Shown here piece by piece: positions 6,836 to 15,146 of a DNA stretch of 64,000 bases (the stretch's first letter is position 1; each line of letters begins with the position of its first letter). The notes beneath the pieces are model-generated. The model worked only from the letters and a program-made list of their open reading frames with translations. It was not told where the DNA came from and searched no databases. A program made the translations under genes and the position numbers. This DNA is from Merdimonas faecis (GTDB lineage: Bacteria > Bacillota > Clostridia > Lachnospirales > Lachnospiraceae). The DNA lies in the NCBI RefSeq assembly GCF_001754075.1, contig NZ_MIEH01000006.1:62001-126000 (forward strand), in the 5' to 3' direction.

Positions 6836-7831
6836 TTATATTTCCTGTTGAACATCTTTTTTCTTATTCTGATGTGCCCATCCTTTCAGTAGTTTTTCGA
6901 TCAGATCTGCCTGTTGAGCCGGTGTATAATCTGGTGGAAAATACTTTCCAATCCGGTCAAAAGGAATTTTTACCTGTTCCCTCTGGTTAGGCTTGAGTTC
7001 CTGAAGAATATCATAAATCATGTCCATATCAAGCTGTTTCTGCTGGCTCATCCTCTTTAACCGGTTGGCCTGTGAAATATTCGGAATACACTGTTCCAGT
7101 TCCATTACAGCATGAAGCTCATACTGTTCTTCTTCTGTCAGGAATGAAATTTCCACTGCAGAACGGATTGCCAGCAATTCCCGGTCAACCATATCCAAAA
7201 TCTTCGGTATCAGTTTTGTGAGACGAATATAACGCTTAATCTGGGTCACACTTTCTCCCACCATCCGGGCAAGCTGCTCATTGCTCCGATAACCGGCTGC
7301 AGAATCCGTCTTTTTAATATTTACCTTGCCATTTTCAGAGATATCCGCTTCTAATAAAGATATCTCAACCATTTTCTCAATACACTTCGGTTCCAATGGG
7401 TCCGAAGATAATTCCTTTCTTTTTCCCTGCCGGTTCATTGCCTGTAACCTCATCTTATAAGCAAAGGCTTTTTCGCTCGGCAGAATTTTTTCTCTCTGTA
7501 AGTTACTGTCTATCATTGCGATAACAGCCTGATCATCATCCATACTACAGATGATAGCTGGAACTTCTTTGATTCCCGCCCAGAGGGCAGCTTCTTTTCT
7601 TCGATGCCCTGCAATGATTTCAAATCCTTCTCCATCCGGATTTTTACGGACGAGCAGCGGCACCAGTATACCTTCCTGCTGAATACTTCTGCGCAACTCA
7701 AAGAGTTCCTGATTTCGTTCTACTTTAAACGGATGTTCTTTGAAGTCATGCAATTCCCTTATTTTAATCATTCCAATGTCTGCACCCGGCACGTCAGTCT
7801 GTAATGAACACATCGCTTTCTTTTTTACCAT
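6836..7831 (-). CDS. ParB/Spo0J-family partition protein
   Basis: A CTP-dependent DNA clamp family protein, here carried by the element. The 331 residues show the ParB N-terminal nuclease-like fold with KVERNQELFELRRSIQQEG and LVPLLVR, the ParB box IIAGHRRKEAALWAG (about 85-98), VPAIICSMDDDQAVIAMIDSN, then an HTH region SNEQLARMVGESVTQIKRYI. The ATG at 7831 has AGGAGG nine bases upstream; an in-frame GTG at 7912 would put the start inside a leader hairpin. No ParA partner lies in the window. Similar ParB-like proteins are regular members of Lachnospiraceae integrative elements. Confidence 0.87.
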   Translation of the reverse strand: MVKKKAMCSLQTDVPGADIGMIKIRELHDFKEHPFKVERNQELFELRRSIQQEGILVPLLVRKNPDGEGFEIIAGHRRKEAALWAGIKEVPAIICSMDDDQAVIAMIDSNLQREKILPSEKAFAYKMRLQAMNRQGKRKELSSDPLEPKCIEKMVEISLLEADISENGKVNIKKTDSAAGYRSNEQLARMVGESVTQIKRYIRLTKLIPKILDMVDRELLAIRSAVEISFLTEEEQYELHAVMELEQCIPNISQANRLKRMSQQKQLDMDMIYDILQELKPNQREQVKIPFDRIGKYFPPDYTPAQQADLIEKLLKGWAHQNKKKDVQQEI

Positions 7832-7860
7832 TTGAATTTTCCTCCTGTTCCGTACAAAAG

Positions 7861-7949
7861 AAAAAGGACTCTTACCTTCCAGAAAAGCTCTGAAAACAAG
7901 CGTCCTTTTCACTCTTATCTACGATATTCAGATTGAAATGTTACATCAA
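7861..7949 (-). promoter_or_regulatory. Promoter and attenuator-like leader of parB
   Basis: On the minus strand TTGATG (7944-7949) and TATCGT (7921-7926) are 17 bases apart. The transcript would then form a stem between AAAAGGAC and GTCCTTTT (about 7862-7911), directly followed by a TTTTTCTTTT run and then the parB Shine-Dalgarno site. This has the layout of an intrinsic terminator in the 5' leader. Confidence 0.5.
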
Positions 7950-8083
7950 CTTTTATGTGTCTACTCATACCACATGCAGAACTACAGACACCTCTATGCC
8001 ATCCATAATCTGTTTTTTTCGTCCCTGTTTTCCTGTCGGTGCGAAACTCATATACCTCGCAAAATGCCTAAAACAAAGGATTT

Positions 8084-8111
8084 CTACGAATTCACCCGAT
8101 GTAGACAACAG
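8084..8111. other. Putative integration junction (att site) in the 3' end of rlmD
   Basis: The rlmD frame follows its family up to PHTVHVETV and then ends in the unusual tail CCLHRVNS. This is the kind of short replaced C-terminus left when an element inserts at the 3' end of a target gene. The element genes start within 250 bp. The second att copy is outside the window. Confidence 0.5.
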
Positions 8112-9481
8112 ACAGTCTCCACATGCACCGTGTGCGGGAATTGATCAACAGCCTTCGCCTTCCTCACCTCATACCCATTTTCCCGCAAATATTTCACATC
8201 TCTCGCCAGCGTTGCCGGATCACAGCTTACATATACCACTTTTTCCGGCTGCATCTTCACGATCGTCCGAAGCAGCGCCTCATCGCATCCCTTCCTGGGC
8301 GGATCCACCACGATCACGTCCGCATGCGCCTTCTCGCCATGCTCCTTTTCATACGCGGCATAATATTCCGGCAGAACTTCCTCTGCCTTACCCACATAAA
8401 ACTCCGTATTCTGGATCTCATTCAAGGCCGCATTTTTCTTTGCGTCCTGGATCGCCTGCGCAATAACCTCCACACCGTATACCTGCCTGGCCTCTTGTGC
8501 CAGAAACAGCGAAATCGTACCGATCCCACAATACAGATCCCACACCGTCTCTTTTCCGGCAAGCCCCGCATATTGAAGCGCCGTAGCATACAGCTTTTCT
8601 GTCTGTACGGGATTAACCTGATAAAAAGACAGCGGAGAAATCTGATATTTCACCTCACCGATCCGGTCCGTGATAAACGGCTTTCCATAGAGAAGAATGA
8701 TCTCCTGGCCCATGATCACATTTGTTTTCTCCCTATTGACGTTCAGGGTAATGCTTGTCATTCCGGGGATCTTTGCCAGCCGCTCCACCAGGACTTCTCC
8801 ATGGGGCAGCTTTTTCCCATTGATCACGAGACAGACCATCTGTTCTCCGGTAGAAAATCCTTTTCGCAGCAATACATGACGAACCAGCCCCGTATGAGAC
8901 TCCTCATGATAAGGCTCTACGTTAAACTCTTCCATATATCCAAGAATCACCCGGAGAATCTGCTTATTCTCCTTTGCTCCCAGCACACAGTCAAGCTCTG
9001 GCACCGGAATAATACTGTGAGTCCTGCCCGCATAAAATCCCGCTGTCAGCTTTCCGTCCCGGTCCCTTCCGATAGGAAACTGCGCCTTGTTCCGATAACG
9101 GAACGGCTCCTCCATCCCGCAGATCGGCTCCATTACTTCTTCCAAAAGCTGTTCCGGCACGCCGCCTAAACGGATCAGGTTGTTCTTTACCTTGCGCTCC
9201 TTGAACTCCAGCTGGGCATTATAGTCCATTTCCTGGATCTGGCAGCCTCCACATCTTTTGGCCTCCGGACACCTCGCTCCAATTCTCATCTCTGACGGCG
9301 AAATAATATTCATCAGTCTTGCATAGCCAAAATTCTTTTTCGCCTTCATAATCTTTGCTTCCACCACGTCACCGATCACCGCATCCTTAATAAACAAAGT
9401 GTATCCATCCACCTTGCCGATCCCCTCTCCACTCGTGCCGATATCCGTGATCTCCACTCGAACAATATCATTCTTCTGCAT
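8084..9481 (-). CDS. rlmD: 23S rRNA (uracil-C5)-methyltransferase, RlmD/RlmCD type
   Basis: SAM-dependent enzyme that methylates C5 of uridines in 23S rRNA. The 465 residues begin with a TRAM RNA-binding domain (about 1-60). The Fe-S cluster cysteines are C71, C77, C80 and C165. The SAM-binding motif DLYCGIGT lies at 315-322, the VDPPRKGC loop at 392-399, and the catalytic cysteine is C420 in YVSCDPATLARD. Firmicutes homologues methylate U747 and/or U1939; which one cannot be told here. The final eight residues CCLHRVNS differ from the usual family ending and abut the mobile element, so they were probably contributed by it; the catalytic parts are untouched. Confidence 0.95.
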   Translation of the reverse strand: MQKNDIVRVEITDIGTSGEGIGKVDGYTLFIKDAVIGDVVEAKIMKAKKNFGYARLMNIISPSEMRIGARCPEAKRCGGCQIQEMDYNAQLEFKERKVKNNLIRLGGVPEQLLEEVMEPICGMEEPFRYRNKAQFPIGRDRDGKLTAGFYAGRTHSIIPVPELDCVLGAKENKQILRVILGYMEEFNVEPYHEESHTGLVRHVLLRKGFSTGEQMVCLVINGKKLPHGEVLVERLAKIPGMTSITLNVNREKTNVIMGQEIILLYGKPFITDRIGEVKYQISPLSFYQVNPVQTEKLYATALQYAGLAGKETVWDLYCGIGTISLFLAQEARQVYGVEVIAQAIQDAKKNAALNEIQNTEFYVGKAEEVLPEYYAAYEKEHGEKAHADVIVVDPPRKGCDEALLRTIVKMQPEKVVYVSCDPATLARDVKYLRENGYEVRKAKAVDQFPHTVHVETVCCLHRVNS

Positions 9482-9504
9482 AAATATACCTCAAATACTC
9501 ATTT

Positions 9505-9586
9505 AGGGACACCCTATAACGCAAATGGGGACGTACACCTTTTGCGTTTGTCTACGTCCCCATTTGCGTACGTCCCCATTTGCGTT
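9505..9586. repeat. GGGGACG palindromic repeat, copy 1 (compound)
   Basis: TAGGGACACC, then TAACGCAAATGGGGACGTAC and ACCTTTTGCG, then two TACGTCCCCATTTGCG blocks in inverted orientation, form an interrupted palindrome. It shares more than 35 bases with the copy at 28351-28410. It sits between the yhaM stop (9590) and the rlmD start. Confidence 0.8.
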
Positions 9587-9589
9587 CTG

Positions 9590-10531
9590 CTACATCTGCG
9601 TTTTCCGCAGATTGGTTTCAAACAGCCGGTTATACCCAAGCCAGTCGTTGCTTTGTTTTTCTTTGAATATTTCTGTTAATGTCTGCATCTTGGCATCGGT
9701 ACAGTCCGCAAAGTTCAGTGCCAGTGCCTCGGCCAGTGCGGGCTTTTTCGGGGAGCCGTATTCCAGCTCGCCATGGTGCGCCACGATGCAGTGCTTCAGC
9801 TCGCTTGCCAGACGCGGCGGAAAATCCGGGATACTGCGGATGGCGTCATCCATCATCTCCACCCCGATAACGATATGCCCAAGCAGCTGCCCGTCATCCG
9901 TATAATCATTATCCGGGAATGCAGACAGTTCCTTTGTCTTTCCGATATCATGGCAGATCGCCGCCGCATATAAAAGATCTTTTTTCAGGATCGGATATGC
10001 TCCTACCATATATTCACAAAACTTCACCACGCTTAAGGTATGCTCCAGAAGCCCGCCGGAAAAGCTGTGATGCACGCTTTTTGCCGCCGAATGTCCCTTA
10101 AACCGCTTGATGAACGTCTCGTCTTTTACAAAATAATACTCCACAGCCTGCCTGAGGTAAGAATTTGTGATCTGGCTGATAAATCCCAGGAGTTCCTGGT
10201 ACATCGTTTCCGGATTTTTCTCCGTAGTCGGCATATAATCCGCCGGCTGATACTCCTCCTCAGATACTTTCCGGATCTGCTTGATATTCATCTGCAGATT
10301 ATTATTATAGCTGATGATATCACCATATACCTCGATAAAATCCTTCTCCTCATAATCCGCGATTCCGCCGGAATTAGGGTCCCATACCTTCCCATCCAGG
10401 GTCCCTGTCTTATCCTGAAGGATCAGATTGTCGTACGGCTTGCCATTCCTGGTCTCTGCCGACCGTTTCCCTTTACACAAATAAATATTCCGAATCGTTT
10501 CACCCTCTCGCAGGGTATTGATATATCTCAT
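9590..10531 (-). CDS. yhaM: 3'-5' exoribonuclease YhaM family (OB fold plus HD domain)
   Basis: A 313-residue single-strand 3'-5' exonuclease of RNA and DNA known from Firmicutes. The N-terminal OB fold (about 1-95) shows NLILQDKTGTLDGKVWD. The HD phosphohydrolase domain gives the metal ligands: H in GLLEHTLSVVKF, HD in AAICHDIGKTKEL, H in GQLLGHIVIG and H in HCIVAHHGELEYG. Length and order match YhaM, and the start MRYINTLREGETI is the family start. It is minus-strand, downstream of the HtrA-like gene after about 60 bp that include a weak CCCGG/CCGGG hairpin. Role: RNA turnover in the cytoplasm. Confidence 0.92.
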   Translation of the reverse strand: MRYINTLREGETIRNIYLCKGKRSAETRNGKPYDNLILQDKTGTLDGKVWDPNSGGIADYEEKDFIEVYGDIISYNNNLQMNIKQIRKVSEEEYQPADYMPTTEKNPETMYQELLGFISQITNSYLRQAVEYYFVKDETFIKRFKGHSAAKSVHHSFSGGLLEHTLSVVKFCEYMVGAYPILKKDLLYAAAICHDIGKTKELSAFPDNDYTDDGQLLGHIVIGVEMMDDAIRSIPDFPPRLASELKHCIVAHHGELEYGSPKKPALAEALALNFADCTDAKMQTLTEIFKEKQSNDWLGYNRLFETNLRKTQM

Positions 10532-10591
10532 ATTAACTGCCTCTTTCTGTCTTTCTTGTCATCCTGTCGTCCCGGCTTAAGACCGGGTCTT

Positions 10592-11902
10592 CTACTCTTT
10601 ACTTCCCACTGTCACCGAAAATGTAATGTCAACATAGCCGCCGGATCCGCGCCGCTGTCCTCTGATCCTTACCTCGTCGCCGCTGTCCCGGTCCATCAAT
10701 GCATTATGATAAGCCATAAGAGATTTCACTTCTTCTCCACCGATACTGGTAATGATATCGCCCGCCTGGATCCCGGCCGCCATAGCCGGGGACTCCGCAT
10801 CTACTTCCTTTACATAGACGCCTTCCGGGATTCCCTGATTGGCAATCTCCTCCGTCACGTCTATTCCCTGAATACCGATATACGGAATTGTCTCATCATT
10901 AGACAGCTTTTCAATAATATCCTTAATATCTGTGATCCCGTAACCGGTCACCAGATTCATGCTGTCTTCCTCAGACACCGTCTGATCGATCACCGCCGTC
11001 ACTTCGCCGTCCAGATTCACCATAATGCCGGTTCCGTCCGCAGCCGCGGCAATATCTGTACAGATCAGACGGTATTCCCCGTCTGCCGTTTCAATAAAAT
11101 TCCTGGTTGCCGCCACGGTTCCAAAGCCAATGCCGCCCTCGTAGCCAAACTGCTTTCCGATCACAATAACCGGGTTCCCCTTGCTCACTGCATTGGAGCT
11201 TCCCAGTACCGCCGTCTTGATCTGGGACCAGGTGCTCTGCTGGATTTCAACACGGTTCACCGCATAAATGCCAAAGCCCAGATTTCCATCACGTTTCTTC
11301 AAAGATGCCGCATAGGAAGTCCCGTCATAAAATGTCACATGGATCTCCTGTGCATCTGCCAGCACGGACGTCTTCCCAAAAATCAGGAGCTCTTGCCCGT
11401 TATCCGCAATGATCAGTCCCGTCACGCTGTTTTTATTATCATAAGACTCATTCATCCAGTCCTGGCTGCCGGTCACGCCAGTAATTTCCACCACCGCCCG
11501 GCTTGCTTCCAGTGCGGTCGCCGTCATCTCCTGCTGCATCTGCCGGAAGCTTTCCTCATCCAGCGTCTGGGCCACCTGCTGCTCCTGCTGCGACGCATCC
11601 TCTTCTTCCTCTTCTTCCTCTTCCGGAATGGTCACTTCTTTGGGGCTGCTTTCAAAGATTCTCTCCATCAATGGTTTTACGGCATAAAAACCAAAGCAGG
11701 CGATGATTCCAAACGCCAGACCCAGACAAAGGGTCCGAAGCAGATCTTTCTTCAGCTTCTGTACGGCGCCGCCTGCTTCATCCTTGATCGTTTCCTGCAG
11801 AAAGGAATACTCCTCTCCGGAAGTATCCTGCTCCTTTTCGGAGGCATCCTGCTCTTTTTCGGAAATTTCCCGCTCTATCTGTGGATCTTTATGCTCTTCC
11901 AT
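10592..11902 (-). CDS. HtrA/DegP-fold membrane protein with no catalytic triad (pseudoprotease) plus PDZ domain
   Basis: The protein has a cytoplasmic acidic N-terminus, one membrane segment (LLRTLCLGLAFGIIACFGFY), a glutamate-rich linker, a trypsin-like double barrel and a C-terminal PDZ domain (VYVKEVDAESPAMAAGIQAG, then IITSIGGEEV). In active HtrA proteins the histidine sits in TNNHVV, the aspartate in a D-L-A-V-L motif and the serine in GNSGGP. The matching places here read LLIFGKTSVL, GNLGFGIYAV and AAADGTGIMV, so all three catalytic residues appear to be missing. A regulatory or scaffolding role outside the membrane is inferred. The start at 11902 (MEEHKD) is preferred for its AAAGGAG; 11914 is an alternative. 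Confidence 0.82.
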   Translation of the reverse strand: MEEHKDPQIEREISEKEQDASEKEQDTSGEEYSFLQETIKDEAGGAVQKLKKDLLRTLCLGLAFGIIACFGFYAVKPLMERIFESSPKEVTIPEEEEEEEEDASQQEQQVAQTLDEESFRQMQQEMTATALEASRAVVEITGVTGSQDWMNESYDNKNSVTGLIIADNGQELLIFGKTSVLADAQEIHVTFYDGTSYAASLKKRDGNLGFGIYAVNRVEIQQSTWSQIKTAVLGSSNAVSKGNPVIVIGKQFGYEGGIGFGTVAATRNFIETADGEYRLICTDIAAAADGTGIMVNLDGEVTAVIDQTVSEEDSMNLVTGYGITDIKDIIEKLSNDETIPYIGIQGIDVTEEIANQGIPEGVYVKEVDAESPAMAAGIQAGDIITSIGGEEVKSLMAYHNALMDRDSGDEVRIRGQRRGSGGYVDITFSVTVGSKE

Positions 11903-12020
11903 CGACGCATCCATCTCCTTTACAGTCCTTTTAATAGTATACATGATGGCGTTCAAATGTTCAATATTTATCCTTTTCTTTATAGTTCAAATAGGTTAGA
12001 ATAGAGAGCAGGTGAAGCAT

Positions 12021-14396
12021 ATGAATCAAAAATCATTAACAAAATTAGAATACAACAAAATCATAGAACTATTAACGGAGCAGGCATCTTCCTTCGGCGG
12101 CCAGAGCCGATGCAGAAGGCTGAAACCCATGACGGATATCGCGGCCATTACAAAAGCCCAGGAAGAAACGGCCGCCGCATTTACCCGTATTGTAAAGAAG
12201 GGTCGTCCTTCCTTCGGAAGCGTCCACCCGGTCAGCGATTCCCTGAAGCGTCTGGAGATTGGCGGAACCCTGGGAAGCGGAGAACTTCTCAGGATCTGCA
12301 AGGTCCTGGAAAACACGGCCCAGGTAAAATCCTACGGACGTCACGAAAATGCCGATGACGCCGAAGACTGCCTGGATCCTCTGTTTTCACAGCTGGAGCC
12401 GCTGACGCCGCTTAGCACAGAGATCCGCCGCTGTATCCCGGAAGAAGACGAGATCAGCGACGACGCCAGCAGCACGCTTCTTAAGATCCGGCGCTCCATG
12501 AACCAGATCAACGACAAGGTTCATGCCACGCTGACCTCTCTGGTGAACGGATCCTTACGTTCTTATCTCCAGGATCCCATCATCACCATGCGGGGCGACC
12601 GGTACTGTGTCCCGGTAAAGGCCGAGTACAGAAGCCAGGTCCAGGGGCTGATCCACGACCAGTCCGCCACCGGATCGACCCTGTTTATTGAGCCCATGTC
12701 CGTGGTAAAGCTGAACAATGACTTAAAGGAACTGTACGCCAAAGAGCAGGAAGAGATCCAGGTTATCCTGGCTCGCCTAAGCGCCGACGCGGCAGAACAC
12801 ACAGATGCCATACGCACAGATTATTCCGTCCTGACAGAGCTGGACTTTATCTTTGCCAAAGGCTCCCTTGCCCTGTCCCAGAACGCTTCCATGCCCCGGT
12901 TCAACACAGAGGGCAGGATCCACATCCGGGAGGGACGTCATCCGCTGCTGGACAAAAAGACGGTTGTTCCCATCACCGTCATGCTGGGCGCGGACTTTGA
13001 CCTTTTGATCGTGACAGGTCCCAACACCGGCGGAAAAACCGTCTCCTTAAAAACCGTAGGTCTCTTTACCCTGATGGGCCAGGCCGGCCTTCATATCCCG
13101 GCCCTGGACCGCTCAGAGCTTGCGGTCTTTGACCAGGTATACGCAGACATCGGGGACGAGCAGAGTATTGAGCAGAGCCTCAGTACCTTCTCCTCTCATA
13201 TGACCAATATTGTTTCCTTTTTAAAGCAGGTAAATGACCGCTCTCTGGTACTGTTCGACGAGCTGGGGGCCGGAACCGACCCGACAGAAGGCGCCGCCCT
13301 TGCCATCTCGATCCTGAACTATCTCCATGAGCGGGGCGTACGCACCATGGCTACCACCCACTACAGCGAGCTAAAGGTTTACGCCCTCAGCACGCCGGGT
13401 GTAGAGAACGCCTGCTGCGAATTTGACGTAGAGACCCTGCGTCCCACCTATCATCTGCTGATTGGTATTCCGGGAAAGAGTAACGCCTTTGCCATCGCCG
13501 GAAAACTCGGACTTCCAGAGCATATCATTGCGGATGCCCGCACCCGTCTGTCCGAACAGGATGAATCCTTTGAGGATCTTCTGACAGATCTGGAATCCAG
13601 CCGGCGCACCATCGAAAAGGAACAGGAGGAGATCGCCGCTTATAAACGGGAGCTGGAGCGTCTGAAAACGGAGGTCAATGACAAAAAGGAAAAACTGGAA
13701 GCACAGCGCGACAGGATCCTGAAAGAGGCCAATGAAAAAGCCCGCGAGATCCTGGAGGACGCCAAGGAAACCGCAGACGAGACCATCCGCAATTTCCACA
13801 AGTTCGGCAAGGAGAATATATCCGCCGCTGAAATGGAAAAAGAACGGGAACGCTTAAGAAAAAAAATCGGCTCCGTCAGCGAAAAGACAAAGCTTGGCGC
13901 AGACAGACCAAAGAAACAACACAAACCTGGTGATTTCAAGCTTGGGGAATCCGTTAAAGTCTTAAGCATGAACCTCACCGGCACCGTTACTTCCCTGCCG
14001 GACTCCCGCGGCAACGTCACCGTACAGATGGGGATCTTACGCTCCCAGGTCAACATCTCTGATCTGGAGATCATCGAAGAGGCCCCCTCCTACACGGCAA
14101 AAGGCATGCACCGGACCGGAAAGGGAAAGATGAAGATGGGAAAATCCTTCTCTGTAAGCCCGGAGATCAACCTGCTGGGCAAGACAGTGGACGAGGCCGT
14201 GGCCGCCCTGGACAAATACCTGGACGATGCCGCTCTTGCCCATCTTTCCAGCGTCCGCGTTGTCCATGGAAAAGGAACCGGGGCTTTGCGCGCCGGGATC
14301 CATAATTACTTGAGAAGACAAAAGCACGTCCGCTCGTTCCGGCTTGGCGCCTTCGGAGAAGGCGACGCCGGAGTGACCATCGTGGAACTAAAATAG
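12021..14396 (+). CDS. mutS2: MutS2 family ATPase/endonuclease
   Basis: MutS2 proteins of Firmicutes suppress homologous recombination and act on collided or stalled ribosomes. This 791-residue protein has the MutS core with Walker A GPNTGGKT (about 333-340), the Walker B/signature segment LVLFDELGAGTDPTEGAA, a long coiled coil (about 515-620), a KOW-like segment (GESVKVLSMNLTGTVTSLPD) and the C-terminal Smr nuclease domain with VVHGKGTGALR. The ATG at 12021 has AGGTG before it, and the GTG three codons upstream overlaps that site. Divergent from the HtrA-like gene. It is followed after 25 bp by the response regulator. Confidence 0.96.
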   Translation: MNQKSLTKLEYNKIIELLTEQASSFGGQSRCRRLKPMTDIAAITKAQEETAAAFTRIVKKGRPSFGSVHPVSDSLKRLEIGGTLGSGELLRICKVLENTAQVKSYGRHENADDAEDCLDPLFSQLEPLTPLSTEIRRCIPEEDEISDDASSTLLKIRRSMNQINDKVHATLTSLVNGSLRSYLQDPIITMRGDRYCVPVKAEYRSQVQGLIHDQSATGSTLFIEPMSVVKLNNDLKELYAKEQEEIQVILARLSADAAEHTDAIRTDYSVLTELDFIFAKGSLALSQNASMPRFNTEGRIHIREGRHPLLDKKTVVPITVMLGADFDLLIVTGPNTGGKTVSLKTVGLFTLMGQAGLHIPALDRSELAVFDQVYADIGDEQSIEQSLSTFSSHMTNIVSFLKQVNDRSLVLFDELGAGTDPTEGAALAISILNYLHERGVRTMATTHYSELKVYALSTPGVENACCEFDVETLRPTYHLLIGIPGKSNAFAIAGKLGLPEHIIADARTRLSEQDESFEDLLTDLESSRRTIEKEQEEIAAYKRELERLKTEVNDKKEKLEAQRDRILKEANEKAREILEDAKETADETIRNFHKFGKENISAAEMEKERERLRKKIGSVSEKTKLGADRPKKQHKPGDFKLGESVKVLSMNLTGTVTSLPDSRGNVTVQMGILRSQVNISDLEIIEEAPSYTAKGMHRTGKGKMKMGKSFSVSPEINLLGKTVDEAVAALDKYLDDAALAHLSSVRVVHGKGTGALRAGIHNYLRRQKHVRSFRLGAFGEGDAGVTIVELK

Positions 14397-14421
14397 ACAT
14401 GAATTTCCAAGGAGGCCTGCT

Positions 14422-15129
14422 ATGGTAAACAAACAAAAAATACTGATTGTTGACGACGATGAAAATATTGCAGAGCTGATCTCCCTTTATCTCACCAAGG
14501 AGTGCTTCGATACTCTGATGGTCCACGATGGAGAAAAAGCCCTGATCGCATTTGATACCTATCAGCCGGATCTGATCCTCCTGGATCTGATGCTGCCGGG
14601 AATCGACGGCTATCAGGTCTGCCGGGAGATCCGTGCAAGATCCAACGTGCCCATCATCATGCTCTCCGCCAAAGGCGAGGTCTTTGACAAAGTCTTAGGA
14701 TTGGAGCTGGGCGCAGATGACTATATCATGAAGCCCTTTGATTCCAAAGAAATGGTGGCACGGGTGCGCGCGGTCCTGCGCCGCTACCAGGCGGTCCCAA
14801 AGCCGGAAACAGCAGCCGCAAGCCGCGAAAAGCGCGTATCCTATCCCGGCATCACCATCAACCTGACCAACTATTCCGTCGTGGTGGATGGCGAGACCGT
14901 GGACATGCCGCCGAAAGAGCTGGAGCTTTTATATTTTCTGGCTTCTTCTCCCAATCAGGTATTCACAAGAGAGCAGCTCCTGGATCAGATCTGGGGCTAT
15001 GAATACATCGGAGACACCAGAACAGTGGATGTTCACATCAAACGGCTTCGGGAAAAGATCAAAGATCACGATTCCTGGAGTCTTAGCACGGTCTGGGGTA
15101 TCGGATATAAATTCGAAGTCAAATCATAA
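14422..15129 (+). CDS. OmpR/PhoB-family response regulator
   Basis: A 235-residue two-component regulator. The receiver domain (1-120) has the acidic pocket DDDE at 11-14, phospho-acceptor D55 in LILLDLMLPG, and the conserved lysine in IMKPFD. The C-terminal winged helix (about 140-235) includes PPKELELLYFLASSPNQVFT and TRTVDVHIKRLREKI. An AAGGAGG lies upstream of the ATG. The kinase gene starts 17 bp downstream, so the two form an operon. The signal and targets are not evident from the sequence; the neighbouring sugar-binding lipoprotein is convergent and not co-transcribed. Confidence 0.95.
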   Translation: MVNKQKILIVDDDENIAELISLYLTKECFDTLMVHDGEKALIAFDTYQPDLILLDLMLPGIDGYQVCREIRARSNVPIIMLSAKGEVFDKVLGLELGADDYIMKPFDSKEMVARVRAVLRRYQAVPKPETAAASREKRVSYPGITINLTNYSVVVDGETVDMPPKELELLYFLASSPNQVFTREQLLDQIWGYEYIGDTRTVDVHIKRLREKIKDHDSWSLSTVWGIGYKFEVKS

Positions 15130-15146
15130 AGAACAGAAGGGATTCC

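Larger units (their letters stand above)
1..8110. mobile_element. Right part of an integrated mobilizable element, truncated by the window
   Basis: The stretch carries relaxase, mobC-like, tnpV, ParM/ParR-type partition, ParB and replication-initiator-type genes, all typical of integrative or plasmid-like elements, and it is visibly more AT-rich than the core genes to its right. It ends at the 3' end of rlmD, a gene known as an insertion target for integrative elements in Firmicutes. hsdR and an XRE gene at the left look like cargo. The left end, any integrase or recombinase, and any type IV secretion genes lie outside the window, so self-transfer versus mobilization cannot be decided. The right boundary, about 8084-8110, is inferred from the altered rlmD C-terminus and not from a seen att duplicate. 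Confidence 0.8.

Noticed and set aside
8123-9169. A 348-codon plus-strand open frame opposite rlmD
   Set aside because: Composition is rich in R, H, L and P as expected of an antisense shadow, and rlmD is complete with all motifs.
10040-12004. A 654-codon plus-strand open frame opposite yhaM and the HtrA-like gene
   Set aside because: It runs antisense through two well-supported genes and the gap between them, has no ribosome-binding site and no recognisable motif; it is a by-product of codon bias on the other strand.
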